Origin: Myxococcales bacterium | Lineage (GTDB): Bacteria; Myxococcota; Polyangia; Fen-1088 | DNA: 12,230 bases | Reading direction: 5' to 3' | Assembly (NCBI GenBank): GCA_003159055.1 | Contig: PMLH01000278.1 | Span: 1-12,230, forward strand | In this document: in pieces, positions 1 to 5,935 of the stretch | Layout of the letters: the number at the start of each line of letters is the position of its first letter | Numbering within the stretch: the stretch's first letter is position 1 | Notes under the pieces: model-generated | The model's database searches: none | The model's input: the letters and a program-made list of their open reading frames with translations, nothing else | Told to the model about the DNA's origin: nothing | Program-made: the position numbers and the translations under genes

Positions 1-512
1 CGGCCGCGCCCGCCGCCCCGGCCGATCGGAGGCCGCAGGCAAACCCGGCGGAAAAGACCCAGCCGATCCCGCCGGAAAGACCCGCCATCCGCAAGGCGCG
101 GCTGTATTTCGCCTCGGTCGACCAGGCGGGAAAGATCCAGCTCAAGAGCGTGATCCGGCCGATCCCGTCCAGCGACTCTCCGCTGCGCGACACGCTGGAG
201 GCGCTCCTGAAGGGCCCGTCCTCCCAGGAAATGAATCTCGGCCTCGTTTCGATGATTCCCACCGGGGCGCGCGTGCGGAATGTCACGGTCTCGGGAGACA
301 CAGCCGTGGTGGATTTCACCGAGAGCTTTCGCTTCAATCCGCAGGGACTGGAGGCGATGGACGCGCAGCTTCGCCAGGTCGTCTACGCGGCCACCGAGTT
401 CCCGTTGGTGAAGAACGTCCAGATCAGGATCGAGGGAGCGACGGTCCGGTACCTCGGAACGGAAGGCATGCGGCTGGACGCGCCGCTCTCGCGCTCGTCA
501 TTTCCGAACTAG
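1..512 (+). CDS. GerMN-domain envelope protein (5'-partial)
   Basis: The frame is open from position 3 to the TAG at 510-512, so the gene begins before the window. A GTG at 150 is only an internal valine codon. The visible part has a Pro/Ala/Arg-rich stretch (about 3-90), likely a periplasmic or extracytoplasmic linker. It is followed by a domain starting KARLYFAS, with the pattern SPLRDTLEALLKGPS, then VTVSGDTAVVDFTESF and LRQVVYAATEFPLVKNVQI. That is the layout of GerMN domains, small folds in spore germination GerM and in many envelope lipoproteins of non-sporulating bacteria. GerMN proteins are thought to bind cell-wall or protein partners; no enzyme activity is known. The usual N-terminal membrane anchor or lipobox would lie outside the window. 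The 3' end overlaps the convergent tlyA by 15 bp. The family call is firm; the role in the cell is unknown. Confidence 0.82.
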   Translation, partial: AAPAAPADRRPQANPAEKTQPIPPERPAIRKARLYFASVDQAGKIQLKSVIRPIPSSDSPLRDTLEALLKGPSSQEMNLGLVSMIPTGARVRNVTVSGDTAVVDFTESFRFNPQGLEAMDAQLRQVVYAATEFPLVKNVQIRIEGATVRYLGTEGMRLDAPLSRSSFPN

Positions 513-1238
513 GCGCAGCAGGAACAGGATCTCGCGGTTTCCCTTTCTCCCCGGAACGGGCGAGGGAATCTGTTTCTCCATGGTAACGCCTTCGGCGCCC
601 AGGCGCTGGACGAGATCCTCGACGATCCACCGGGCGTCGCCGGGATCGCGAACGACCCCGCGAAAGTCCGACGGAGGCCGCCGCATCTCGAACTGCGGCT
701 TCACCAGGAAGATGCCCCAGCCTTCGATCGTCAGCTCGAGAATGTGGCGGGCAGCGCCCTGCAGCGACCGGAACGAGAGGTCGGCAACGGCCCGCCCGGG
801 AAGCGGATCGAGATCCGGGCGGTTCAGGCTCATGATGTTGGTCCGCTCCATCACCTTCACGCGGGAATCGCCCCGCAGCCGCCAGTCCAGCTGGCCTTCC
901 CCGACGTCCACCGAATAGACGAGCGGGGCGCCATTCTGCAGCAGGCAGTCCGTGAAGCCGCCGGTCGAACAGCCGGCATCGATCCACGTGCACCCTCCGC
1001 ATTCGACATCCCACGCGCGGATGGCCGCCTGAAGCTTTTCTCCGCCCCGTGACACGAATGCGGGTACCGGGCGCAGAAACACGGGTGCGTCGGAACGCAC
1101 CGGCGTTCCCGGCTTCACCACCTTCTCACCGGCCACCGCGACATTCCCGCGGATCACCTGCGCGCGGAGCTCTTTCTCGTCGCTGCCGGGATAGAGAGTC
1201 TTCAGCAGATCGATCAGCGGTATCCGGCGGGGAGCCAT
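498..1238 (-). CDS. tlyA: TlyA-family rRNA 2'-O-methyltransferase (S4 + FtsJ-like)
   Basis: The 246-residue protein has the normal TlyA length. Residues ~5-60 form an S4 RNA-binding domain (IPLIDLLKTLYPG, then VIRGNVAVAGEKV). SRGGEKL at 64-70 leads into a Rossmann methyltransferase with the S-adenosylmethionine loop DAGCSTGGFTDCLL (87-100), acidic D111, ADLSF (152-156) and LVKPQFE (178-184). K68, D153, K180 and E236 are candidates for the catalytic K-D-K-E set of FtsJ-type 2'-O-methyltransferases. Characterised TlyA enzymes methylate cytidines of 16S and 23S rRNA; the older hemolysin label comes from Brachyspira and Mycobacterium work. The ATG at 1238 lies one base after the ymdB stop (TGA, 1242-1240), so the two are probably cotranscribed and coupled. 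The 3' end overlaps the convergent GerMN gene by 15 bp. Confidence 0.93.
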   Translation of the reverse strand: MAPRRIPLIDLLKTLYPGSDEKELRAQVIRGNVAVAGEKVVKPGTPVRSDAPVFLRPVPAFVSRGGEKLQAAIRAWDVECGGCTWIDAGCSTGGFTDCLLQNGAPLVYSVDVGEGQLDWRLRGDSRVKVMERTNIMSLNRPDLDPLPGRAVADLSFRSLQGAARHILELTIEGWGIFLVKPQFEMRRPPSDFRGVVRDPGDARWIVEDLVQRLGAEGVTMEKQIPSPVPGRKGNREILFLLRLVRK

Positions 1239-1239
1239 G

Positions 1240-2058
1240 TCAAACGGTGGACAGCTGGCGAATCCTCTCGATTTTCACCGCGTGGCCCGTGGAGAGATCG
1301 ATTTCCAGCAGCACGCCTTGAATTTCCGCGGCCGAGTTCTGGACTTCCATCTTCAACGGCATCTGCGTGAGGCTGCGGGAGACGGCCGTTTCCTTCTTCA
1401 TCCCGATGACGCTGTCCACCGGCCCCGTCATGCCGATGTCCGTGATGTAGGCCGTCCCGTTCGGGAGGATCCTCTCGTCTGCGGTCTGCACGTGGGTATG
1501 CGTGCCGACGACCGCGGAGACCTCCCCGTCAAGGGAGAGGCCCAGCTCCTCTTTCTCGTCGACCGATTCCGCGTGGAAGTCCACGATCGCCGCCTTGACC
1601 CGCGTGCGGAACTGCTTCAGGAGGGCCTTGCCGACCTGGATGGGATCGCGGAGCGGGGAGAGATTCACGCGTCCCTCGAGGTTGACGACAAGGACAGCGG
1701 TGTCGCGGACGGTGACGATGCAGTGGCCCTTGCCGGGGATCGCGCCGGGTCCCGCGATCACTGGATAGTTCTCGGGCCGCAGGAGGGCGTCGTTGGTCTG
1801 CAGGACCGGGTAGATGTCCTTCTTCTGCCAGATGTGGTTGCCCGACGTTATCACGTGCACTCCGCTGGCGAACATGCGCTGGGCGATGTCCGGCGTCAGG
1901 CCGAAACCGTCTGCCGCGTTCTCGCCATTTGCGATCACCAGGTCTGCGTCCAGCCGGCGGATGAGGTCGGGCAGACCGACAAAGAGGGCCCTGCATCCCG
2001 GCTGGCCGACGATGTCGCCGATGATGAGGGCCTTCAATGTGCGTGCACCCGCTGGCAT
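1240..2058 (-). CDS. ymdB: YmdB-family (TIGR00282) metallophosphoesterase
   Basis: The 272-residue protein carries every dinuclear-metal motif of the YmdB family: GDIVG with D15, NGEN with E46 and N47, SGNH with N74 and H75, DFHAE with H162, and GTHTH with H187 and H189. Bacillus subtilis YmdB hydrolyses 2',3'-cyclic nucleotides and influences biofilm and motility decisions; other members are less studied. It sits 12 nt after the RNase Y C-terminal part of the preceding gene, the same rny-ymdB neighbourhood seen in Firmicutes and many other phyla, so it probably acts on RNA turnover products. The start is the ATG at 2058; MPAGARTLKALIIGD gives a slightly long but acceptable N-terminus. It is followed one base later by tlyA. 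Confidence 0.93.
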   Translation of the reverse strand: MPAGARTLKALIIGDIVGQPGCRALFVGLPDLIRRLDADLVIANGENAADGFGLTPDIAQRMFASGVHVITSGNHIWQKKDIYPVLQTNDALLRPENYPVIAGPGAIPGKGHCIVTVRDTAVLVVNLEGRVNLSPLRDPIQVGKALLKQFRTRVKAAIVDFHAESVDEKEELGLSLDGEVSAVVGTHTHVQTADERILPNGTAYITDIGMTGPVDSVIGMKKETAVSRSLTQMPLKMEVQNSAAEIQGVLLEIDLSTGHAVKIERIRQLSTV

Positions 2059-2070
2059 ACGGGGCTCTGT

Positions 2071-2955
2071 CTATCGCGCGTACTCGATGACGCGCATTTC
2101 CCGGATGATCGTCACCTTGATCCTGCCGGGGTACTTCAGCTCGCTTTCGATGCGCTTGGCGACATTCTTGGCGAGCTCTCTGGCCGCGTCGTCGGTGATT
2201 TTCTCATTGTTCACCAGAATGCGCAGCTCGCGGCCGGCCTGAATCGCGTATGCCTTGTCCACCCCGTCGAAATCTTCCGCAATGGACTCGAGGTTTTCCA
2301 GCCGTTTCAGGTAGTTGTCCAGTGTTTCCTTGCGCGCGCCCGGCCGCGCCGCCGAGATGGCGTCCGCGATCATGACGATCACGGCCTCCACGCTCTCCGG
2401 CTCCACGTCGCCGTGGTGCGCACCGATGGCGTTCAGCACCTTCGGATCCTCACCGAGCCGGCGCGCAAGGTCGACACCGACCTCGATATGGCTGCCGTCC
2501 CCGTCCGCCTCAACGCCTTTGCCGATGTCGTGCAGCAGGGCCGCTGCGTACGATTCCGGCGGTATCGGCACCTTCCCCAGCACGCCCATCGATTCGACCG
2601 CCAGCGCCGCCGCGACCGAATGCCGCCACAGCACGTTTTCGGCCAGTCCAAACTCGGGCAGGGGCTGCTGCAGCTGCTGGCGCACCTTCGCGCCAAAGCC
2701 GAGGGTCAGAATCGTGCTGCGGCCTAGTCGCACGACCGCGTCCTTCACCGTCGTGATCTGCGACCGAGCCGCACTGGCCGCCGAGTTGGCTGCGCGCAAT
2801 GTCCGGGCTGTCAGCGCCTGATCGAGGCTGACGATTTGAGCGATGCTTTCCAGGCTGGACTCGGGATCGGCCACCAGATTGGCCAACTTCGTCCCGCTCA
2901 TCGGAATCGGATCGAGATCGTAGGCCTTGGCGATGAGTTGATGAAGGTCCAGCAC
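2071..2955 (-). CDS. HDOD domain joined to RNase Y C-terminal half (composite)
   Basis: The 294-residue protein starts at a GTG (2955), 21 nt after lysA, with an in-frame TAG at 2967 just upstream, so nothing is missed at the N-terminus. Residues ~1-138 read as an HDOD signalling domain: DPIPMSGTKLANLVADPESS, VSLDQALTARTLRAANSA, then WRHSVAAALAVE. From LLHDIGK (140-146) onward the match is to RNase Y: GSHIEVGVDLA, NAIGAHHGDVEPESVEAV, ADAISAARPGARKETLDNY, AIQAGRELRILV and YPGRIKVTIIREMRVIEYA at the C-terminus. RNase Y is normally ~510-520 residues, with an N-terminal membrane helix, a coiled coil and a KH domain. All three are absent here. The HD residues H142/D143 and H180/H181 are present, and H112 is supplied by the HDOD part. 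RNase activity would be surprising without the KH domain and membrane anchor. The gene may be a true fusion or an assembly joint (see findings). Confidence 0.85.
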   Translation of the reverse strand: MLDLHQLIAKAYDLDPIPMSGTKLANLVADPESSLESIAQIVSLDQALTARTLRAANSAASAARSQITTVKDAVVRLGRSTILTLGFGAKVRQQLQQPLPEFGLAENVLWRHSVAAALAVESMGVLGKVPIPPESYAAALLHDIGKGVEADGDGSHIEVGVDLARRLGEDPKVLNAIGAHHGDVEPESVEAVIVMIADAISAARPGARKETLDNYLKRLENLESIAEDFDGVDKAYAIQAGRELRILVNNEKITDDAARELAKNVAKRIESELKYPGRIKVTIIREMRVIEYAR

Positions 2956-2976
2956 GTTACCCCGCTACACGTCGTT

Positions 2977-4260
2977 CTACAGCAGCTTGTCCTCACATTC
3001 GCAGCGCACCAGATCATCGACAGTTTCGCGTCTGGAAATAAGCGTGGTCCGATTATCGTCCCAAAGGACCTGCGGCACGCGGCCCTGCGACACGTAGTTC
3101 GAGCTCATGGCCGCGCCGTAGGCACCCGCGTCGTGGAGCACCAGCAGGTCGCCCGGATCCGGGCACGGCAGAAGCCGCGGGTCGAGCAGCTCACGCTCGT
3201 CACGCGTAAAGACGTCGCCGCTTTCGCAAAGCGGTCCCGCAACCACCAGCGGCTCGGGCGTTCGGGCGGAACCCTTACCGACGATCGAAATGTGGTGGTA
3301 CGCGCCGTACATCGCTGGACGAACCAGATCGCAAAATCCCGCGTCGACCATCACGAAGCGGTGACCAGGGCCCTTTTCATTGCTCTGCGTCTGCTTCAGA
3401 TCGTGCACGCGGCTGACGAGGATGGCCATGCCGGCCACAGGATAGCGGCCCGGCTCGATCTCCACGCGAATGGGTCTCCCACACACCGCTGCAAACCGCG
3501 CCACCGCTTCGTCGAGAACCGGCTTCAGCCAAGCAAGGTCGTACGGTGCCGCGCCCGGGCGATACGGATGTGGGATGCCACCGCCGAAGTTGACCGCTTC
3601 GAGGTCGGGGAACTTGGGCAGAATGGCCGCGAAGAAATCGACCAGCTTGCGCATGTTGCGGTCGAAGTCGCGCGGATCGGGACCTGTTCCGATGTGCGCG
3701 TGCAAACCGACGATCTTCATCCCGGCTGCAACCGCCTGCCTGCGCGCACCCTCCCAGGCCGGATCCTCGTGCCAGATGCCGTGCTTCGACGAGGGGCCCC
3801 CCGTGTCGCACGCCTGCACGTGGCCGTGACCGAACCCTGGATTTGCGCGTAGGGCGATGGGCCCGCAGTACCCGGCCTCGGCCAGCTGACGGATTTGCCC
3901 AGCTGAACCAATATTGGGCATCACCCCCTGACGCAAAATCACGTCCAGCGAGTTGTCGCGATACACATCCGCGGTCAGCATGATGACTGGTGGATTCTTC
4001 CCAGCAGGGAAACCCGCGCGTATCGCACGCAGGGCTTCATTGCCGCTCACGGCGTCGATCCAAAGCCCTGCCTCGCGCACCAACTGCAGCACCTTGTGCG
4101 ACGAGTTCGCCTTCATCGCATAGCGAACCACCAGGTTCGGCCCGCTGGCCATCGCGCGCAGGCGCTGCAAGGCCTGCCGCAACAGGTTCGCGTCGTACAA
4201 ATAGAAAGGCGTGCCGACCTTGGCGGCGATCTGCTCAAGAGGGTAGCTGTCAAGATTCAT
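2977..4260 (-). CDS. lysA: Diaminopimelate decarboxylase
   Basis: The 427-residue fold-type III PLP enzyme catalyses the last step of lysine synthesis, meso-diaminopimelate to L-lysine plus CO2. K50 in RYAMKANSS is the PLP-binding lysine. Further motifs are NPGFGHGH (140-147), HAHIGTG (187-193), the glycine loop NFGGG (224-228), EPGRYPV (269-275), the catalytic C345 in CESGDVF and Y381 in DAGAYGAAMSSNY. The pattern GHGHVQACDTGGPSSKHGIW resembles the E. coli LysA branch more than the Bacillus one. The ATG at 4260 has no Shine-Dalgarno. A promoter only a few bases upstream predicts a near-leaderless transcript. The next gene, the HDOD composite, starts 21 nt after its stop. Lysine or ornithine/arginine decarboxylases are relatives, but the overall pattern favours DAP. 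Confidence 0.95.
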   Translation of the reverse strand: MNLDSYPLEQIAAKVGTPFYLYDANLLRQALQRLRAMASGPNLVVRYAMKANSSHKVLQLVREAGLWIDAVSGNEALRAIRAGFPAGKNPPVIMLTADVYRDNSLDVILRQGVMPNIGSAGQIRQLAEAGYCGPIALRANPGFGHGHVQACDTGGPSSKHGIWHEDPAWEGARRQAVAAGMKIVGLHAHIGTGPDPRDFDRNMRKLVDFFAAILPKFPDLEAVNFGGGIPHPYRPGAAPYDLAWLKPVLDEAVARFAAVCGRPIRVEIEPGRYPVAGMAILVSRVHDLKQTQSNEKGPGHRFVMVDAGFCDLVRPAMYGAYHHISIVGKGSARTPEPLVVAGPLCESGDVFTRDERELLDPRLLPCPDPGDLLVLHDAGAYGAAMSSNYVSQGRVPQVLWDDNRTTLISRRETVDDLVRCECEDKLL

Positions 4261-4271
4261 GAGAGCCCAGC

Positions 4272-4301
4272 ATCATAGTCGATGACCCAGTCGCCTGCCA
4301 A
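4272..4301 (-). promoter_or_regulatory. Predicted sigma70-type promoter of lysA, near-leaderless
   Basis: On the minus strand TTGGCA (4301-4296) matches the -35 box at five of six bases. TATGAT (4277-4272) matches the -10 box at five of six, with an 18-bp spacer. Transcription would begin near 4265, only about five bases before the lysA ATG at 4260. This agrees with the lack of a Shine-Dalgarno in front of lysA. Prediction from consensus only. Confidence 0.5.
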
Positions 4302-4372
4302 AGCCCCCCGAGCGCTGCGCTTGTCGCGGAACGACGGACGACCTGTCTTGCGGGTCTGTCCACAAAATACGA

Positions 4373-4401
4373 AACTCCTGCCCCAACCAATCGCAGGAGT
4401 T
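4373..4401 (+). promoter_or_regulatory. 9-bp hairpin enclosing the rubrerythrin Shine-Dalgarno
   Basis: AACTCCTGC (4373-4381) and GCAGGAGTT (4393-4401) are perfect inverted repeats separated by 11 bases. The 3' arm contains AGGAG (4395-4399), the well-spaced Shine-Dalgarno of the gene at 4406. In RNA, the stem would pair the entire ribosome-binding site, so translation could be controlled by opening of the hairpin. As DNA, the same dyad could be a regulator's operator. The structure is read directly; the function is inferred. Confidence 0.6.
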
Positions 4402-4405
4402 CTCC

Positions 4406-4906
4406 ATGCCAACCACAGCCGAGAATCTGAAGACCGCGTTCGCCGGTGAAAGCCAGGCCAATCGCAAGTACCTTGCCTATGCCGCGAAGGCCGAAAAGGA
4501 AGGCTACCCGCAGATCGCCAAGCTGTTCCGCGCCGCCGCCGACGCCGAAACCATCCACGCCCTCGGCCACCTGCAGAACATGGGTGGCGTTGGGTCGACC
4601 CTCGACAACCTGAAAGCCGCCATCGCCGGAGAAACCTACGAATTCACCACGATGTACCCGCCTATGGCCGCGCAGGCCGAACAGGAGGGCCACCGCGGCA
4701 AGACCATGCTCAAGCTCGCCGAGAAGGTGGAGAAGGTACACGCCGAGCTGTACCAGCAGGCCCTCGCCGCACTGCAGTCGGGCAAGGATCTCTCAACCAT
4801 GGAAATCTATCTCTGCCCGGTGTGCGGACATCTCGAGCTCGGAAACCCACCCGACAAGTGCCCGGTCTGCGGCCTTGCCGGCGCCAAATTCCAGAAAACC
4901 GCCTAG
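4406..4906 (+). CDS. rbr: Rubrerythrin (peroxide-reducing diiron protein)
   Basis: The 166-residue protein has the normal rubrerythrin length and both domains. The ferritin-like four-helix part carries diiron ligand candidates E15 (GESQANRKY), E48 and H51 (AETIHALGH), E76 and E79 (GETYEF) and E114 (VHAELY). The C-terminal rubredoxin-like part binds one iron through C137-PV-C140 and C152-PV-C155. Rubrerythrins reduce hydrogen peroxide to water in the cytoplasm of anaerobes and microaerophiles, with electrons from rubredoxin or NAD(P)H-linked partners. The ATG at 4406 is preceded by AGGAG with a 6-base spacing, and this site lies inside a 9-bp hairpin. It is transcribed divergently from lysA; adenylate kinase follows after 57 bases. 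Confidence 0.96.
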   Translation: MPTTAENLKTAFAGESQANRKYLAYAAKAEKEGYPQIAKLFRAAADAETIHALGHLQNMGGVGSTLDNLKAAIAGETYEFTTMYPPMAAQAEQEGHRGKTMLKLAEKVEKVHAELYQQALAALQSGKDLSTMEIYLCPVCGHLELGNPPDKCPVCGLAGAKFQKTA

Positions 4907-4922
4907 CGCACAAGGCAACTGC

Positions 4923-4941
4923 TTCCGGCTGGCCACCGGAA
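4923..4941 (+). terminator. Weak hairpin after rubrerythrin
   Basis: TTCCGG (4923-4928) and CCGGAA (4936-4941) form a 6-bp GC-rich stem with a 7-base loop, 17 bases after the rubrerythrin stop. No run of T follows, so it is not a classic intrinsic terminator. It may be an mRNA 3' end or attenuating structure before adenylate kinase. Confidence 0.25.
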
Positions 4942-4963
4942 AGTGCTAGGCTGCGCGGCCAAG

Positions 4964-5713
4964 ATGACTCAAGCGAAACACGACCGCACAGCATGGTTCA
5001 AGGGTGGTACCGCCAACTGCCAGGTCACGCTCGACCCAGGGGCACGCGCGTACCGGCTAGTTCTCCTCGGGGCGCCGGGCGTCGGCAAGGGCACCCAGGC
5101 CGAACTGATCAGCGAGCGCCTGGGCCCATGCCACCTTTCGACCGGCGACGTGTTCCGCGCCGCCAAGACGCTGGATCCCAGTGAGCGAACCCCGGCTCTG
5201 ACCGCCGCGCTCGACTTCATGAAGCGCGGCGAGCTGGTGCCCGACGCGACCGTGATCGGCATCGTGCGTGAGCGTCCGAATTGCCTGCGCTGCCCCGGTG
5301 GCTTCTTGCTGGACGGCTTCCCGCGCACGGTCGAGCAGGCCGAGGCTTTGTCGTCGATGCTCAAGGATCTCTCGATGAAGCTAGACGCAGTGCTCAGCTA
5401 CGACCTGCCTATCGAGCAGATCGTCTCGCGCCTGTCTGGTCGCCGGACGTGCGGCGGCTGCAAGGCTGTGTACCACGTGACGACCAAGGCCCCGAAAGTT
5501 GCCGACGTGTGCGACAGCTGCGGCGCCAAGCTGATCCTGCGTGAGGACGATCGCCCGGAATCGATCCGGGTCCGCATGCAAGCCTACGAAAAGAGCACCG
5601 CGCCGTTGGCCGAGTACTACCGCCAGCGCGGCCTTTTGCTCTCCATTCCGGCCGAGGGCTCGCCCGAAGACATCTACAAGCGCACCGTCGTCGCCCTGGC
5701 CTCGGGCCAGTAG
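4964..5713 (+). CDS. adk: Adenylate kinase with N-terminal extension and Cys4 LID
   Basis: The 249-residue protein interconverts ATP + AMP and 2 ADP. The P-loop GAPGVGKGT is at 36-44, STGDVFRAA (59-67) is the AMP-binding segment, and FLLDGFPRT (114-122) is the Walker B-like signature. The LID carries C163-GG-C166 and C183-DS-C186, which should bind zinc as in Gram-positive enzymes. DDRPESIRVRMQAY (195-208) is the conserved arginine region. Two features are unusual: about 31 residues precede the core (HDRTAWFKGGTANCQ and onward), and an additional C107-LR-C110 sits before the FLLDGFP motif. I favour the ATG at 4964; a GTG at 4943 in the same frame would add seven residues. Neither has a good Shine-Dalgarno. 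The extension and CxxC recall adenylate kinases of Verrucomicrobiota, from memory only. A more general nucleoside monophosphate kinase role cannot be excluded. Confidence 0.92.
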   Translation: MTQAKHDRTAWFKGGTANCQVTLDPGARAYRLVLLGAPGVGKGTQAELISERLGPCHLSTGDVFRAAKTLDPSERTPALTAALDFMKRGELVPDATVIGIVRERPNCLRCPGGFLLDGFPRTVEQAEALSSMLKDLSMKLDAVLSYDLPIEQIVSRLSGRRTCGGCKAVYHVTTKAPKVADVCDSCGAKLILREDDRPESIRVRMQAYEKSTAPLAEYYRQRGLLLSIPAEGSPEDIYKRTVVALASGQ

Positions 5714-5814
5714 CGCCGATTCCGAGAGGGCCGGTGGGGTAGCGCCCGCCATGCCAGGGGCCGCGAGCCAAAGAGGCGGCGGCTCATGTCGCCGCGTGCA
5801 TTAAAACCGACCTT

Positions 5815-5840
5815 CCGAGTCCGAAATTCGGTGAATTCGG
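5815..5840 (+). promoter_or_regulatory. Clustered CCGAA/TTCGG dyad, candidate operator
   Basis: CCGAA-A-TTCGG (5821-5831) is a perfect palindrome with a one-base centre. A second TTCGG lies at 5836-5840 and a partial CCGA at 5815-5818, so half-sites recur on both sides. AATTCGG repeats at a 9-bp interval (5825-5831, 5834-5840). The cluster lies over the -35 region of the predicted cytochrome promoter. The binding protein is unknown. Confidence 0.4.
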
Positions 5841-5858
5841 AGGTTCGCCGTATACAAT
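5831..5858 (+). promoter_or_regulatory. Predicted promoter of the six-haem cytochrome gene
   Basis: TACAAT (5853-5858, within TATACAAT) matches the -10 consensus at five of six bases in an unusually AT-rich patch. The -35 candidate GTGAAT (5831-5836, 16-bp spacer) is poor, so the promoter may need an activator bound at the overlapping dyad. The start would be near 5865, giving a leader of about 70 bases. The rest of the 222-bp gap after adenylate kinase holds only a 6-bp hairpin (5776-5795) without a T run. Confidence 0.4.
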
Positions 5859-5935
5859 ACTGGGAAACTCCGTTTTCTGGTGTTGTTCGGGAACCTGCGC
5901 GGCCGGCGTTCGTGTGTTGGCCGCCGTAGCATTGG

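Noticed and set aside
150..152. GTG as the start of the GerMN gene
   Set aside because: The frame stays open to the left edge and the GerMN domain begins upstream (KARLYFAS), so the GTG is internal.
1237..2727. A 496-codon open frame on the plus strand antisense to ymdB and the RNase Y part
   Set aside because: It mirrors two well-recognised genes in a GC-rich region, its translation has no family pattern, and it crosses their boundary. It is a shadow frame.
2836..3852. Long plus-strand frame antisense to lysA
   Set aside because: The lysA protein on the other strand has all catalytic motifs; the antisense translation is Arg/His-rich without any recognisable domain.
5776..5795. Hairpin GCGGCG/CGCCGC after adenylate kinase as a terminator
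   Set aside because: Only 6 bp with an 8-base loop, and the following bases are not a T run; common by chance in GC-rich DNA.
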